Assembly (NCBI GenBank): GCA_011391215.1
Contig: JAABQX010000007.1
Coordinates: forward strand, 1 to 52,161
Reading direction: 5' to 3'
DNA from: Rhodocyclaceae bacterium
Lineage (GTDB): Bacteria; Pseudomonadota; Gammaproteobacteria; Burkholderiales; Rhodocyclaceae
Length of the DNA: 52,161 bases
The number at the start of each line of letters is the position of its first letter. Position 1 is the stretch's first letter. The notes under the pieces were generated by a model. It searched no databases. It was not told where the DNA came from and saw nothing but the letters and a program-made list of their open reading frames with translations. Made by a program: the position numbers and the translations under genes. Of the stretch, positions 8,683 through 18,232 are shown piece after piece.

Positions 8683-9266
8683 TTTTCGGTGGCCGGCACA
8701 AAGTCCCAGCGCAGCGTCATGGCTTCGATGCGCCAGTCCTGATCGGCGAGTGCATCGACCTGCAGGGGCTTGGGCAACTGGGCGTGATCGAGCGACAGGC
8801 GCACGGCGGCGGTATAGGTTTCGCCCGTGAGCAGCGCGGCCTTGTCGATGACATGCAGGCGGCCGACGCGGCCGAGCGTGCGCAAGGCCTCTTCGAGGGT
8901 ATCGAAATTCTGGTGCAGACCACCCAGCGACAAGCGATATTGACGGGTGAGCGCCTGATAACTCAGGCGATAGCGGACCACATGGCCGGCAACGTGTTCG
9001 TCGATCCAGTAGCGGCGCTTGCGCGTCAAATCGAATTCGAAGCGAAAGTGCAGGGGCACGCTGCGCCGTACGGCGTCTTCCAGACGTGGCCCCAAGTCGA
9101 TGGAAAACTCGGCGGTAACCGCCTCCCCTTGTTCATCTGCGACGAGGGCCGCACTTTTTGGTTCGATGTTGCCGGCCCAGGCTACCCCCAGGCAACACAG
9201 ACAGCCCAGTACGACAAGCGCACGCTCAAGACGTTTTTTCCAGCAGTGCGTAAAAGAAGCCGTCAT
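8679..9266 (-). CDS. DUF4390 family protein
   Basis: A 195-residue protein if it starts at ATG 9266 (MTASF), inside the 3' end of rsmB. That start gives a single N-terminal membrane or signal segment (RALVVLGCLCCLGVAWA) followed by a soluble domain matching the DUF4390 pattern (FSIDLGPRLEDAV, PLHFRFEFDLTRKRRYW, YRLSYQALTRQYRLS). As I recall, this family occurs between rsmB and ntrY in betaproteobacteria; no function is established. It is probably periplasmic. The overlap with rsmB is 41 bp and with ntrY 4 bp, so all three are co-translated. Confidence 0.8.
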   Translation of the reverse strand: MTASFTHCWKKRLERALVVLGCLCCLGVAWAGNIEPKSAALVADEQGEAVTAEFSIDLGPRLEDAVRRSVPLHFRFEFDLTRKRRYWIDEHVAGHVVRYRLSYQALTRQYRLSLGGLHQNFDTLEEALRTLGRVGRLHVIDKAALLTGETYTAAVRLSLDHAQLPKPLQVDALADQDWRIEAMTLRWDFVPATEK

Positions 9267-10506
9267 GTGTCGCCGCAGGCAAAAGTTGCAGTTCAGTAGC
9301 ATCACCACCCGTCGGCAGGCGGCGGGCGGCAGAGTGACGCGCCACGAAGGCGCGCACTTGTTCGCTATTTTCCTGAGGAAATACCGAGCATGTGCAGTAA
9401 AGCATTTTGCCACCCGGCGCCAGCAGAGGCCACAAAGCATCGAGAATTGCCGCCTGGGTGCGTGCGAATCCCGCCACATCACCGGCGCGGCGCAGCCATT
9501 TGATGTCGGGATGACGGCGTACCACGCCGGAGGCCGAGCAAGGTACGTCAGCGAGGATGCGCTCGAAGGGGCGGCCATCCCACCAACTGGCCGGCTGGCT
9601 GGCATCCCCGACCTTGACGCGCGCTGCCAGCCCCAGGCGTTCGAGATTTTCGACAATCCGGGGGGCGCGCGTGGCATCCCGTTCCAGCGCGGTCAATTCG
9701 AGATCCGCCAACTCCAGCAGATGCGCCGTTTTACCGCCGGGCGCGGCACAGGCATCCAGCACGCGTTGGCCATCCCACACATCCAGCAAGACAGCGGCCC
9801 GTTGTGCGCCCCAGTCCTGCACGGAAACCTGACCTTCACGGAAACCGGGCAGGCGCTCGACCGGCATGGGCTTTTCCAGCAGCAGCGCTGTTTCATCCAG
9901 CTGTTGGGCGGTGATGCCCGCTGCAGCAAGCGTTTCGCAATAGTCGGCGCTCACGGTACGGCGCCGATTGATGCGCAGACACATCGGCGGGTGACTGTTG
10001 CCGGCTGCGGCGATGTCTTTCCACTGGGCCGGATAGACCGTACGCAAATTTCTCAGCCACCAGGCCGGATGCCGCCAGCGCGCCATCATATCGGCGTCGG
10101 CTGCGGCAAGAAATTCAATCTGCCGGCGCAGGAAGTTGCGCAGCACGGCATTCACCAGCCCCTTGAAATTGCCGCCCGCCATGCCGGCCGCCGCCTTGAC
10201 GGCCTGATCGACAATGGTGTGGGCATCCGCCGGCCGCCGCTCCAGGCGCGCCAGAGCGACCAGCAGCAGGGCGTGGACACTCTGGTCCTTGAGGGGTTTT
10301 TCGAGCAGTTGGCCGAGCAGGAAGTCGCCGCGACCGAAGTCGCGCAGGGTCGTGAATGCCAGATCCTGCGCGCCCGGCCTCACATCTGCCGCAATTTGAG
10401 CGAACACTGCCTCGGGAGTTTTGCCAGCCATGACGGCGGCAATGGCTTGTGTCGCTGCGCCGAGCGTATCGACCATTGCCGGAGAACGTGGGGAAGATTG
10501 TTTCAT
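9226..10506 (-). CDS. rsmB: 16S rRNA (cytosine-967-C5)-methyltransferase RsmB
   Basis: A 426-residue enzyme. The N-terminal NusB-like domain (about 1-145) is followed by the SAM-dependent methylase domain. Visible motifs are DACAAPGGKTAHLLEL (SAM binding), RILADVPCSASGVVRRHPDIKW (motif IV, PC cysteine) and CTCSVFPQENSEQV (motif VI, catalytic TC cysteine). It methylates C967 of 16S rRNA. It sits in the operon between fmt (34 bp upstream) and the DUF4390 gene. A degenerate copy of the 24-bp repeat lies in it near 9939-9962, coding for TVSADYCE. Confidence 0.95.
   Translation of the reverse strand: MKQSSPRSPAMVDTLGAATQAIAAVMAGKTPEAVFAQIAADVRPGAQDLAFTTLRDFGRGDFLLGQLLEKPLKDQSVHALLLVALARLERRPADAHTIVDQAVKAAAGMAGGNFKGLVNAVLRNFLRRQIEFLAAADADMMARWRHPAWWLRNLRTVYPAQWKDIAAAGNSHPPMCLRINRRRTVSADYCETLAAAGITAQQLDETALLLEKPMPVERLPGFREGQVSVQDWGAQRAAVLLDVWDGQRVLDACAAPGGKTAHLLELADLELTALERDATRAPRIVENLERLGLAARVKVGDASQPASWWDGRPFERILADVPCSASGVVRRHPDIKWLRRAGDVAGFARTQAAILDALWPLLAPGGKMLYCTCSVFPQENSEQVRAFVARHSAARRLPTGGDATELQLLPAATHDGFFYALLEKTS
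9939..9962 (+). repeat. Degenerate 24-bp dispersed motif inside rsmB
   Basis: 20 of 24 bases match the consensus, antisense to rsmB. The encoded RRTVSADY resembles the RRLASADF produced by other copies in the same frame, which supports common origin despite four mismatches. Confidence 0.55.
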
Positions 10507-10540
10507 CTTCCCAGTCTACCTTGACGGATCCAGCCGCTGT

Positions 10541-11458
10541 CTACGAGAAGTGCTGGCCGGCCGCAAGCGAAAAACCGTGCAGAAAGTCGGCGCTGGCGAG
10601 ACGGCGGCCGCCCGGCTTTTGCAGTTCGACAAGCCTGAGCGCACCCTCTCCGCAAGCCACCGTAATGCCTTCCGGAACGGCGGAGAGGATCTCGCCCGGC
10701 TGCCCGCTACCGGACACGGTTTTCGCATGCCAGATCTTGATCGTCGCATCGTCCAGTCGGGCGGTGCTGCCGGGGAAGGGATCGAAGGCACGGATGCGGC
10801 GCTCGATTTCGTGTGCCGGCTGACGCCAGTTGATGCTGGCTTCAGCCTTGTCGATCTTGCTGGCATAGGTCACGCCGGCCTCCGGCTGCGCTTTCGGTGC
10901 CAACACCTCAAAGCGCCGCAAGCTGTCGACGATCAGCCGCCCGCCGAGCATGGCAAGCTTGTCGTGCAATGTTGCCGCCGTCTCGCCAGCGCCAATTTTA
11001 AGGTTGCCAGCCAACAGCATCGGACCAGTGTCGAGGCCGGCTTCCATCTGCATGATGGTCACGCCGGTTTCCGCATCACCAGCCTCGATGCAGCGCTGGA
11101 TCGGCGCGGCACCGCGCCAGCGCGGCAACAACGAAGCATGGATGTTGAGGCAGCCGCGCTGCGGAATATCGAGCACTGCCTGGGGGAGAATCAGGCCGTA
11201 GGCCGCTACCACCAATAAGTCGGGCGCGGCTTCGATCAGCGGTACATGGGTGGCAGGGTCTTTCAGCCGCTCCGGTTGCTGCACAAGAATACCGTGAGCC
11301 AGCGCGACTTGCTTGACCGGGCTGGAGACGAGTTTTTGCCCGCGTCCGGCAGGGCGATCGGGCTGGCTCAGCACGAGGGGAATTTCGAAGCCGGCGGCAA
11401 GCAAGGCCCGCAAAGCGACGGCAGCGAATTCCGGCGTACCCGCGAAGGCAATTTTCAT
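10541..11458 (-). CDS. fmt: Methionyl-tRNA formyltransferase
   Basis: A 305-residue enzyme that formylates the initiator Met-tRNA. The N-terminal Rossmann domain has [16 protein letters not shown] and [14 protein letters not shown]. The catalytic region has [24 protein letters not shown], with the Asn, His and later Asp (GLDTGPML) of the family. The C-terminal OB-like domain follows. It is coupled to def 10 bp upstream. Two copies of the 24-bp motif lie inside the gene, one at its 3' end giving RRLASADFL and a weaker one giving KIGAGETAA, so part of this essential enzyme is written by the repeat. Confidence 0.96.
   Translation of the reverse strand: MKIAFAGTPEFAAVALRALLAAGFEIPLVLSQPDRPAGRGQKLVSSPVKQVALAHGILVQQPERLKDPATHVPLIEAAPDLLVVAAYGLILPQAVLDIPQRGCLNIHASLLPRWRGAAPIQRCIEAGDAETGVTIMQMEAGLDTGPMLLAGNLKIGAGETAATLHDKLAMLGGRLIVDSLRRFEVLAPKAQPEAGVTYASKIDKAEASINWRQPAHEIERRIRAFDPFPGSTARLDDATIKIWHAKTVSGSGQPGEILSAVPEGITVACGEGALRLVELQKPGGRRLASADFLHGFSLAAGQHFS
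10582..10605 (+). repeat. 24-bp dispersed motif inside fmt (3' end)
   Basis: Two mismatches. Antisense to fmt; the gene reads it as RRLASADFL, 9 residues also present in the APH/AAA kinase at 34135-35514. Confidence 0.85.
10977..11000 (-). repeat. Degenerate 24-bp dispersed motif inside fmt (centre)
   Basis: Four mismatches. Sense to fmt, encoding KIGAGETAA just after the catalytic GLDTGPML segment. Confidence 0.5.
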
Positions 11459-11468
11459 ACAAAAGTCA

Positions 11469-11972
11469 TCACACCGTAATCCTGGCGTGTTTTGTAAGCT
11501 TGGCCTTGATACGGGAAAGTTTCAGGCGCGAGAGGTATTCGATGAAGACTTTGCCGTCGAGATGATCTATTTCATGCTGCAGGCAAACCGCCAGCAGGCC
11601 GTCGGCCTCAACCTCAAACGGTTGGCCGTCGAGATTGAGGGCGCGCACCTTGACGCGCTCGCTGCGCTTTACCGTTTCATAAATGCCGGGCACCGAGAGG
11701 CAGCCTTCCTCGCCTTCGCATGCCCCCTCCTGCGACAGAATTTCCGGGTTGATGAAAACCTGCAGCTGCGACTTGTCTTCGGAAATATCCAGCACCAGCA
11801 GACGCTGGTGTACATTGACCTGCGTAGCGGCCAAACCAATACCCGGCGCGGCATACATGGTCTCGGCCATGTCGGCGGCGAGCTTGCGAATACCTTTATC
11901 CACGATTGCCACCGGCTTGGCGCGGGTGTGCAGACGTGGGTCTGGATAGTGCAAAATAGGTAATAGGGCCAT
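11469..11972 (-). CDS. def: Peptide deformylase
   Basis: A 167-residue metalloenzyme that removes the formyl group from nascent proteins. The three family motifs are present: GIGLAATQ (motif 1), EGCLSVPG (motif 2, metal-binding Cys) and QHEIDHLDG (motif 3, HExxH with two metal-binding His and the catalytic Glu). It is the first gene of the operon that continues into fmt, rsmB and beyond. It is divergent from the LysM gene, with 74 bp between their starts. Confidence 0.97.
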   Translation of the reverse strand: MALLPILHYPDPRLHTRAKPVAIVDKGIRKLAADMAETMYAAPGIGLAATQVNVHQRLLVLDISEDKSQLQVFINPEILSQEGACEGEEGCLSVPGIYETVKRSERVKVRALNLDGQPFEVEADGLLAVCLQHEIDHLDGKVFIEYLSRLKLSRIKAKLTKHARITV

Positions 11973-12046
11973 GAAAGTTGTCTTTAAGTGGTTGATGCTT
12001 GCGGAATTTGGGGGCAGAATCCGCCAATAGCTTGGAGGTCAAATCT

Positions 12047-13081
12047 ATGCGTAGCATTATATTCGCGCTGTTTTTGTGTTTTTCAACTGCCGCTGCATTT
12101 GCGCAAGGCGCTCCCAAGAAGCCACTTGAGCTTGCGCCCGATGCGCCTGAGCGCCACGTCGTGGTGCGCGGGGACACTCTATGGGGCATTTCTTCCAAGT
12201 TTCTCAAGGATCCGTTCCGCTGGCCTGAATTGTGGAACATGAACAAGGATGAGGTGAAGAATCCGCACCTCATTTACCCCGGCCAGGTTTTGGTTCTCGA
12301 CCTCAGCGGCGGCAATCCGCGCCTGCGACTCGGCAATGTGATCAAGCTCGGCCCCGAGGTGCGCGTCGAAGTGCCACCTAAGGAAATCCCCGCCATTCCA
12401 TCCAAGGCGATCGAACCTTTCCTCTCGCAACCACTGGTGATCGAAACCGGGGAATTCGACAACGTGCCACGCATCGTTGGCACTCAGGAAGACCGCGTGT
12501 TTACCGGTACCGGCGATGCAATTTTCGCCACACCGAATGCCGATCCTGCCTTCAAGCAATGGCAGGTCTTCCGCCCCGGCAAGCCGCTGGTGGATCCGGA
12601 TAACAACGAAGTGCTCGGCATCGAGGCGGTCTATCTCGGCAACGCGCAGACAAACGGCCCGTTGGCAGATGTTCTGCCCATGGTGCTGACCAGCGTCAAA
12701 CAGGAAATCGGCCGTGGAGACTATCTTGTCCCCGCATCCAGAGCCATGTTGTTGAGCTATGTGCCGCATGCGCCGACAGAGGAAATCAAGGGTCGTGTGA
12801 TAGGCCTCTACAACGGTGTCGGCGAAGGTGGAGCAACTTCGATCGTCTCGATTTCTCGCGGCAAGCGCGATGGCCTGGAAGTCGGCCATGTGCTGGCGCT
12901 GTATCGTACCGGCGCCACCGTGACCAACCGTTTCGAGGATGACAAGCTGCTCACGCACACCCTGCCGGACGAACGCTATGGTCTGGTGTTCATTTTCCGC
13001 GTCTTTGACAAGGTGTCGTATGCCTTGGTGACCACCACCAACCGGTCGGTCTTCGAGGGTGATCGCGTACAGAAACCGTAG
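12047..13081 (+). CDS. LysM domain peptidoglycan-binding protein
   Basis: A 344-residue exported protein. The ATG at 12047 is preferred over the in-frame one at 11999 because GGAGGT lies 7 bases upstream and it begins with a signal peptide (MRSIIFALFLCFSTAAAFA). A single LysM repeat follows at about residues 36-85 (HVVVRGDTLWGISSKFL, then NPHLIYPGQVLVL), which binds glycan strands of peptidoglycan. The remaining 250 residues are a conserved but unnamed domain. As I recall, it is often encoded between def and dprA in betaproteobacteria, as here. Confidence 0.88.
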   Translation: MRSIIFALFLCFSTAAAFAQGAPKKPLELAPDAPERHVVVRGDTLWGISSKFLKDPFRWPELWNMNKDEVKNPHLIYPGQVLVLDLSGGNPRLRLGNVIKLGPEVRVEVPPKEIPAIPSKAIEPFLSQPLVIETGEFDNVPRIVGTQEDRVFTGTGDAIFATPNADPAFKQWQVFRPGKPLVDPDNNEVLGIEAVYLGNAQTNGPLADVLPMVLTSVKQEIGRGDYLVPASRAMLLSYVPHAPTEEIKGRVIGLYNGVGEGGATSIVSISRGKRDGLEVGHVLALYRTGATVTNRFEDDKLLTHTLPDERYGLVFIFRVFDKVSYALVTTTNRSVFEGDRVQKP

Positions 13082-13109
13082 TTACTGACCGCCGTTCGAC
13101 GTCGCTGCG

Positions 13110-14192
13110 GTGTCAATGAGCGCCGAACAGGCCAGCTGGTTGCGACTGACCCTGGTGCCCGGCGTCGGTGGCGAGGGGCAGCGCCAGCTGCTCAAAGCGT
13201 TTGGTGGCCCTTCCGAGGTGTTTGCGGCCCCGCCTAGTGCACTGCGTGGTGTGCTGGGTGGTGGCTTGGTCGAGCGTTTACTGACCCATGACTGCGCCGC
13301 CGAAATCGACAGCGCCCGCGCCTGGGCAGCACAACCCGGCAACCATCTCCTGACCCTGGCCGATGCGGCCTACCCGCAGGCGCTGCTGACCGCCGCCGAC
13401 CCACCGGTGCTGTTGTATGCCAAGGGTTGTATTACCCTACTGAACCGGCCGGCCTTTGCCATTGTCGGCAGCCGCAACGGGACGAAGCAGGGTGAAATGA
13501 ACGCCGAAAGCTTTGCGGCAACCCTTGCACGGGCCGGCTTGACCATCGTCAGCGGCCTGGCAGCCGGTATCGATGCCGCCGCACATCGTGGCGCTCTTCA
13601 AGAGACGGCGTCAACCATTGCCGTCATCGGCACCGGCATTGACCGCATCTATCCGGCCAGCAATGAGGCACTGGCACGCGATATCGCTGCGCGCGGCGTG
13701 GTGGTTAGCGAATTTTCACTCGGCACGCCGCCCATCGCCAATAATTTCCCGCGCCGCAATCGCCTCATTGCCGGCCTGACGCGGGGTTGTCTCGTCGTCG
13801 AAGCGGCGCGCCAGAGCGGCTCACTGATCACGGCCCGCCTTGCCGCTGAAATCGGGCGCGATGTCTTCGCGATTCCCGGCTCGATCCACTCGCCGCAGTC
13901 AAAAGGTTGCCACGCGCTCATCAAGCAGGGTGCCAAGCTCGTCGAATCAGCTCAGGATATTCTTGAAGAGTTGCGCTGGGAAAATATCGTCAATCCCGCC
14001 ACCTTGCCCTCGGTACCCGAAGCGGAAAGCGACCCGGTCCTGGTCGCGCTCGGCCGCGATCCCTGCGATCTGGATACCTTGGCAACACGCAGCGGCTTGG
14101 CGCCGGAATCCCTGTTGGCGCAACTCCTGCCGCTGGAACTGGATGGTCGCGTCGCCCAGTTGCCGGGTGGGCGCTATCAAAGGTTGAACTGA
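13110..14192 (+). CDS. dprA: DNA-processing protein DprA (Smf)
   Basis: A 360-residue protein that loads RecA on incoming single-stranded DNA in transformation. The Rossmann domain carries AIVGSRNGTKQGEMNAESFA, VSGLAAGIDAAAHRGAL, IAVIGTGIDRIYPASN, NFPRRNRLIAGLT and SGSLITARLA. A C-terminal winged-helix (DML1-like) domain follows at about 290-360. The start is GTG 13110 or ATG 13116 (both in frame, two residues apart). Its presence makes natural competence conceivable, which bears on the dispersed 24-bp motif. It is 28 bp downstream of the LysM gene. Confidence 0.95.
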   Translation: MSMSAEQASWLRLTLVPGVGGEGQRQLLKAFGGPSEVFAAPPSALRGVLGGGLVERLLTHDCAAEIDSARAWAAQPGNHLLTLADAAYPQALLTAADPPVLLYAKGCITLLNRPAFAIVGSRNGTKQGEMNAESFAATLARAGLTIVSGLAAGIDAAAHRGALQETASTIAVIGTGIDRIYPASNEALARDIAARGVVVSEFSLGTPPIANNFPRRNRLIAGLTRGCLVVEAARQSGSLITARLAAEIGRDVFAIPGSIHSPQSKGCHALIKQGAKLVESAQDILEELRWENIVNPATLPSVPEAESDPVLVALGRDPCDLDTLATRSGLAPESLLAQLLPLELDGRVAQLPGGRYQRLN

Positions 14193-14276
14193 GGACTGAA
14201 CTGCAGTCCAAACAAGGCAAACTTGCCAGCCGGCATGATTGCCGCTTAAGATGCCGTCCCTCAGAACCGGACAAAT

Positions 14277-16907
14277 ATGAGCAAGCAACTAATCATCGCC
14301 GAGAAACCTTCCGTCGCCCAGGACATTGCCAAGGCGCTGGGCGGCTTTACGCGTGAAGGCGACCACTTCGAGAGTGAGCACTATGTGCTCTCCTCCGCTG
14401 TAGGTCATCTGCTAGAACTCGCCGTCCCCGAGGAATATGAGGTCAAGCGCGGCAAGTGGACCTTTACCCACCTGCCGGTGATCCCGCCGCGCTTCACGCT
14501 GAACCCTATCGACAAGACTGCCGACCGCCTGCGCCTGCTGACGCGTCTGGCGAAACGCAAGGATGTCACCGGGCTGGTTAATGCCTGCGACGCGGGGCGC
14601 GAGGGCGAATTGATCTTCCGTTACGTCGTGCAGCACGCGCTGACCGAGAAAACCGCCAAGCCGATTCGTCGTCTGTGGCTGCAGTCAATGACCGCCACGG
14701 CCATCAAGGATGGCTTTGCCCACCTGCGTTCGGACGCGGAAATGCTGCCCCTGGCCGATGCTGCCCGTTGCCGTTCCGAGGCCGACTGGCTGATCGGCAT
14801 CAATGGCACGCGCGCCATGACGGCCTTCAATTCGCAGGAGGGTGGTTTCTACAAGACCACCGTCGGTCGTGTGCAGACGCCGACGCTAGCCATCCTCGTC
14901 GAGCGCGAGCGCAAGATCCGCGCCTTTGAACCGCGCGACTACTGGGAGGTCGAAGCCGAGTTCCAGGCTGTCGCCGGCACCTATCGCGGCCGCTGGTTCG
15001 ACGAGAAATTCAAGAAGCCGGAAGGTGAGTTGGTGGATGGGCACGCCAGGGCCGAACGTCTGTGGGGAAAAGCCAAAGCCGATGCCCTGCGGCAAAACTG
15101 CTTGGGCAAACACGGCATCGTTACCGAAGAGGCCAAGCCCAAGACCGAAGCCTGCCCGATGCTCTATGACCTCACCAGCCTGCAGCGCGAGGCTAACGGT
15201 CGCTTCGGCTTTTCGGCGAAGAACACACTGGGGATTGCTCAAGCCCTGTACGAGCGCCATAAGGTACTGACCTATCCGCGTACCGATTCGCGCTGCCTGC
15301 CGGAGGATTACGTCGGCCAGGTCAAGGACACGCTGCGTTCGCTCGGCGAAAGTACTTTTGGCAAGCATGCCACCACCGTGCTGGACAACGGCTGGGTGCA
15401 TCCGAACAAGCGCATCTTCAACAATGCCAAGGTGTCGGACCACTTCGCCATCATCCCCACCGGTACGCTGCCAAAGAGCCTTTCGGAACCTGAGCAAAAG
15501 CTTTACGACCTGGTGGTGCGGCGCTTTATCGCCATCTTCTACCCGGCAGCCGAATACCTGATTACCACACGTATCACGCGCGTCGAAAGCGAACCCTTCA
15601 AAACCGAGGGCAAGGTGTTGGTTACCCCTGGCTGGCTGGCTGTCTATGGCAAGGAAGCCGTTGGAGCCGACGAGGAAAACCCCAACCTGCCGCTGCTGCA
15701 AAAGAACGAGCGCGTCTGGGCCAACGATGTCGAAGTCAAGGCCAACACCACCAAGCCGCCACCGCGCTTCAACGAAGCGACGCTGCTGTCGGCCATGGAA
15801 GGCGCCGGCAAGCTCATCGAAGACGACGAGTTGCGCGAAGCGATGGCCGAGCGTGGTCTCGGTACGCCGGCGACGCGTGCGGCCACCATCGAAGGTCTGA
15901 TCGCCGAGGAATACCTGCATCGCAATGGTCGCGAACTGCAGCCGACCGCAAAAGCTTTCAACTTGCTATTTGCTCTGGAACAACTCAAGGTCGATGAAAT
16001 CCGCTCACCCGAGCTCACCGGCCTGTGGGAATGGAAGCTCAAGGAGATGGAGCATGGACGCCTCAAGCGCGAGGAATTCATGGCGCACATCACCGGGCAG
16101 ACGCAAGAGATGGTCGAGCGCATCAAGACCGGCGAATTTGCCGATGCCGATTTCGGTACGCTGAAGACAGCTTGCCCGAAATGCGGCGGCACAATTCACG
16201 AAACCTACCGCCACTTCAAGTGCGACCAATGCGACTACAAGCTATGGAAGGTCGTCGCCAGCCGCCAGTGGGAACCCGAGGAAATGGAGCAGTTGCTGCG
16301 CGAGCGGCAGATCGGTCCTTTGCAGGGGTTCCGCAGCAAGATGGGGCGCGCCTTTGCAGCCGTCATCAAGCTCAATGACGAACATGCCCCCAGCTTCGAC
16401 TTCGGCAATGAAGATGAAGGTGGCGAAGAGGTCGACTTCAGCGGTCAGGAGGTGCTCGGCGCCTGCCCGAAATGCGGCTCACGCGTTTTCGAACAGCCGA
16501 TGGCCTATGTCTGCGAAAAATCTACCGGCCCGAACAAGAGTTGCGACTTCCGCTCCGGCAAGGTAATCCTGCAACAGGAAATGTCGCACGCCGAAATGCA
16601 GAAGCTCCTGGAAACCGGCAAGACCAGCCTGCTCAAGGGCTTCGTTTCGAATCGCACACGCAAAAAGTTTTCCGCTTACCTGGTGCGCGGTGCCGATGGC
16701 AAGGTTGGTTTCGAGTTCGAGCAGCGTGCGCCGAAGGCAGCGAAAGCAACGGTCAAGGCGTCAGCAAAAGCCGACACGAAACCGGTCGCCGTGGCGAAGC
16801 CAGTCAAAGTGGCAAAGCCAGTCAAAGCCGCAAAACCTGTCAAGGCCGCAAAAGTCAGCGCTGGCGGGACGGCAAAGAAAAAGCCACTAGCCAAGAAAAC
16901 CTCCTGA
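14277..16907 (+). CDS. topB: DNA topoisomerase III (type IA)
   Basis: An 876-residue enzyme. The TOPRIM domain is at the N-terminus (LIIAEKPSVAQDIAKALGG; NACDAGREGELIFR with the DxD-type metal site). The active-site tyrosine is Y333 in LTYPRTDSRCLPED. At least two C-terminal zinc ribbons follow (CPKCGG...CDQC; CPKCGS...CEKS...CDF), then a Lys/Ala/Pro tail of VKxAKPVKAAK repeats ending in KVSAGGTAKKK, part of which is a copy of the 24-bp motif. The type is the plasmid/TraE-like or TopB form with zinc ribbons. It relaxes and decatenates DNA. It lies 84 bp after dprA. Confidence 0.93.
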   Translation: MSKQLIIAEKPSVAQDIAKALGGFTREGDHFESEHYVLSSAVGHLLELAVPEEYEVKRGKWTFTHLPVIPPRFTLNPIDKTADRLRLLTRLAKRKDVTGLVNACDAGREGELIFRYVVQHALTEKTAKPIRRLWLQSMTATAIKDGFAHLRSDAEMLPLADAARCRSEADWLIGINGTRAMTAFNSQEGGFYKTTVGRVQTPTLAILVERERKIRAFEPRDYWEVEAEFQAVAGTYRGRWFDEKFKKPEGELVDGHARAERLWGKAKADALRQNCLGKHGIVTEEAKPKTEACPMLYDLTSLQREANGRFGFSAKNTLGIAQALYERHKVLTYPRTDSRCLPEDYVGQVKDTLRSLGESTFGKHATTVLDNGWVHPNKRIFNNAKVSDHFAIIPTGTLPKSLSEPEQKLYDLVVRRFIAIFYPAAEYLITTRITRVESEPFKTEGKVLVTPGWLAVYGKEAVGADEENPNLPLLQKNERVWANDVEVKANTTKPPPRFNEATLLSAMEGAGKLIEDDELREAMAERGLGTPATRAATIEGLIAEEYLHRNGRELQPTAKAFNLLFALEQLKVDEIRSPELTGLWEWKLKEMEHGRLKREEFMAHITGQTQEMVERIKTGEFADADFGTLKTACPKCGGTIHETYRHFKCDQCDYKLWKVVASRQWEPEEMEQLLRERQIGPLQGFRSKMGRAFAAVIKLNDEHAPSFDFGNEDEGGEEVDFSGQEVLGACPKCGSRVFEQPMAYVCEKSTGPNKSCDFRSGKVILQQEMSHAEMQKLLETGKTSLLKGFVSNRTRKKFSAYLVRGADGKVGFEFEQRAPKAAKATVKASAKADTKPVAVAKPVKVAKPVKAAKPVKAAKVSAGGTAKKKPLAKKTS
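16850..16873 (+). repeat. 24-bp dispersed motif inside topB (C-terminal tail)
   Basis: One mismatch. Sense to topB, encoding KVSAGGTA in the disordered basic tail. Confidence 0.9.
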
Positions 16908-16940
16908 TGCAGACGAGCGGTTAAGCCCGTCGCTGCATCA
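16905..16940. terminator. Inverted repeat between convergent topB and TSUP genes
   Basis: TGATGCAG at 16905-16912 pairs with CTGCATCA at 16933-16940, with partial inner pairing. It lies at the stop codon of topB and before the 3' end of the TSUP gene. There is no T-run, so a bidirectional terminator is only suggested. Confidence 0.4.
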
Positions 16941-16952
16941 TGGTGGCGGCCT

Positions 16953-17750
16953 TCAAAACAGACTGTGCACCATTTTCGCCAGCAACAGCAGGATAACCCC
17001 CGCGAAAACCTTCTTCAGCGTTGCCACGGGAAGCCGGTGCGCGGCTTGCGCACCCAGCGGCGCGGTAAGCATGCTCACCGCCACTGCGGCAGCAAGCGCA
17101 GGCAGATAAATGTAGCCGAAGCTGCCGGTCGGCAATCCTGTCGCATCCGCCCCGCCCATCAGATAACCTGCCGTGCCAGCCACGGCGATCGGCAAACCGA
17201 TCGCCGCCGACGTGCCGATGGCGTGATGCATCTTGACATTGCACCAAGTCATGAAAGGGACGGACAGCGAACCACCACCGATGGCAACAAGCGCCGAGAG
17301 AGCGCCGATGCCGCTTCCCACGACCGCCATGCCCAGCGGCCCGGGTAGCTGCCGCGACGGCTTGGGCTTGATGTTCGCCAGCATCTGGAAAGCTACGTAG
17401 CACATGAAGACGGTGAAGAATATCGCCAGCGGCCGCGTCGGGATCAGGCTCGCCAACTGTGCGCCCGCAAAGGTGCCGAGCAGAATGCCCGGTGCAATGG
17501 CCTTGACGATCGGCCATTGCACCGCGCCATGCCGGTGATGTGCGCGCAAGCTGGCAATCGAGGTGAAGACGATGGCCGCCATCGAGGTACCCAGCGCCAG
17601 ATGCATCAAATGGACGCCAGGGAAACCCTGCGCCGCAAACATCAACGCCAGCACCGGCACCATGATCGCACCGCCACCAACCCCGAGCAGGCCGGCAAAA
17701 AAGCCCGCCACGGCGCCGAGCGCCAGATAGCCGAGCAACCAGGCGGTCAC
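16953..17750 (-). CDS. TSUP (TauE/SafE) family membrane permease
   Basis: About 265 residues from GTG 17750. The start is chosen because it overlaps the stop of the upstream EVE gene (GTGA). The protein has about eight hydrophobic helices in two halves. The family glycine motif appears near the start of each half: GFFAGLLGVGGGAIMVPVL and GALSALVAIGGGSLSVPFM. Family members export or import sulfite, sulfoacetate, taurine-derived or other organosulfur anions; the substrate here is unknown. It converges with topB. Confidence 0.85.
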   Translation of the reverse strand: MTAWLLGYLALGAVAGFFAGLLGVGGGAIMVPVLALMFAAQGFPGVHLMHLALGTSMAAIVFTSIASLRAHHRHGAVQWPIVKAIAPGILLGTFAGAQLASLIPTRPLAIFFTVFMCYVAFQMLANIKPKPSRQLPGPLGMAVVGSGIGALSALVAIGGGSLSVPFMTWCNVKMHHAIGTSAAIGLPIAVAGTAGYLMGGADATGLPTGSFGYIYLPALAAAVAVSMLTAPLGAQAAHRLPVATLKKVFAGVILLLLAKMVHSLF

Positions 17751-18208
17751 TGCACGAGATGCCGCAGGATGAAATCCCACTCCGCCGGATCGACCGGCGT
17801 GATCGAAAGCCGGTTGCCGCGCTGCAGGACTCGCATGTTGGCAAGCTCCGGATGCGCGCGCAACTCGTCGAGTCCGATCAGGCGCGTCTTTTTGACGATA
17901 CGCAAATCGACGTTCACCCAGCGCGGATTTTCGGGTGTCGACTTCGGGTCGAAATACGGGCTGTCCGGATCGAACTGCATCCGGTCGGGATAAGCCAGTT
18001 GTGCCACTTCAGCCAACCCGGCGATACCGGGTTGCGGGCAGGAAGAATGGTAAAAGAACACGCCATCGCCGACCTTCATCTGGTCGCGCATGAAATTACG
18101 TGCCTGATAATTGCGCACACCCCACCAATCGACCGTCTGGTCCGGCATCGCCAACACGTCGTCGATACCGACGACGGAGGGCTCGCTCTTCATCAACCAG
18201 TAACGCAC
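17747..18208 (-). CDS. EVE domain protein
   Basis: A 153-residue single-domain protein starting at GTG 18208 (VRYWLMKSEP). GAGGGG lies about 6 bases upstream, and family members usually begin MRYWLMKSEP. An in-frame ATG at 18232 would add eight residues. Motifs are WWGVRNYQARNFMRD, VGDGVFFYHSSC, PGIAGLAEV and NPRWVNVDL. EVE is a PUA-like fold that binds modified bases in DNA or RNA. Its coupling to the TSUP permease by a 4-bp overlap looks like operon packing, not function. Confidence 0.9.
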   Translation of the reverse strand: MRYWLMKSEPSVVGIDDVLAMPDQTVDWWGVRNYQARNFMRDQMKVGDGVFFYHSSCPQPGIAGLAEVAQLAYPDRMQFDPDSPYFDPKSTPENPRWVNVDLRIVKKTRLIGLDELRAHPELANMRVLQRGNRLSITPVDPAEWDFILRHLVQ

Positions 18209-18232
18209 GAAGCCCCTCGTTGTCGACACCAT

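Noticed and set aside
9267-9677. Upstream extension of the DUF4390 reading frame to 9677
   Set aside because: It lies wholly inside rsmB on the same strand, has no family similarity, and the ATG at 9266 begins a proper membrane or signal segment.
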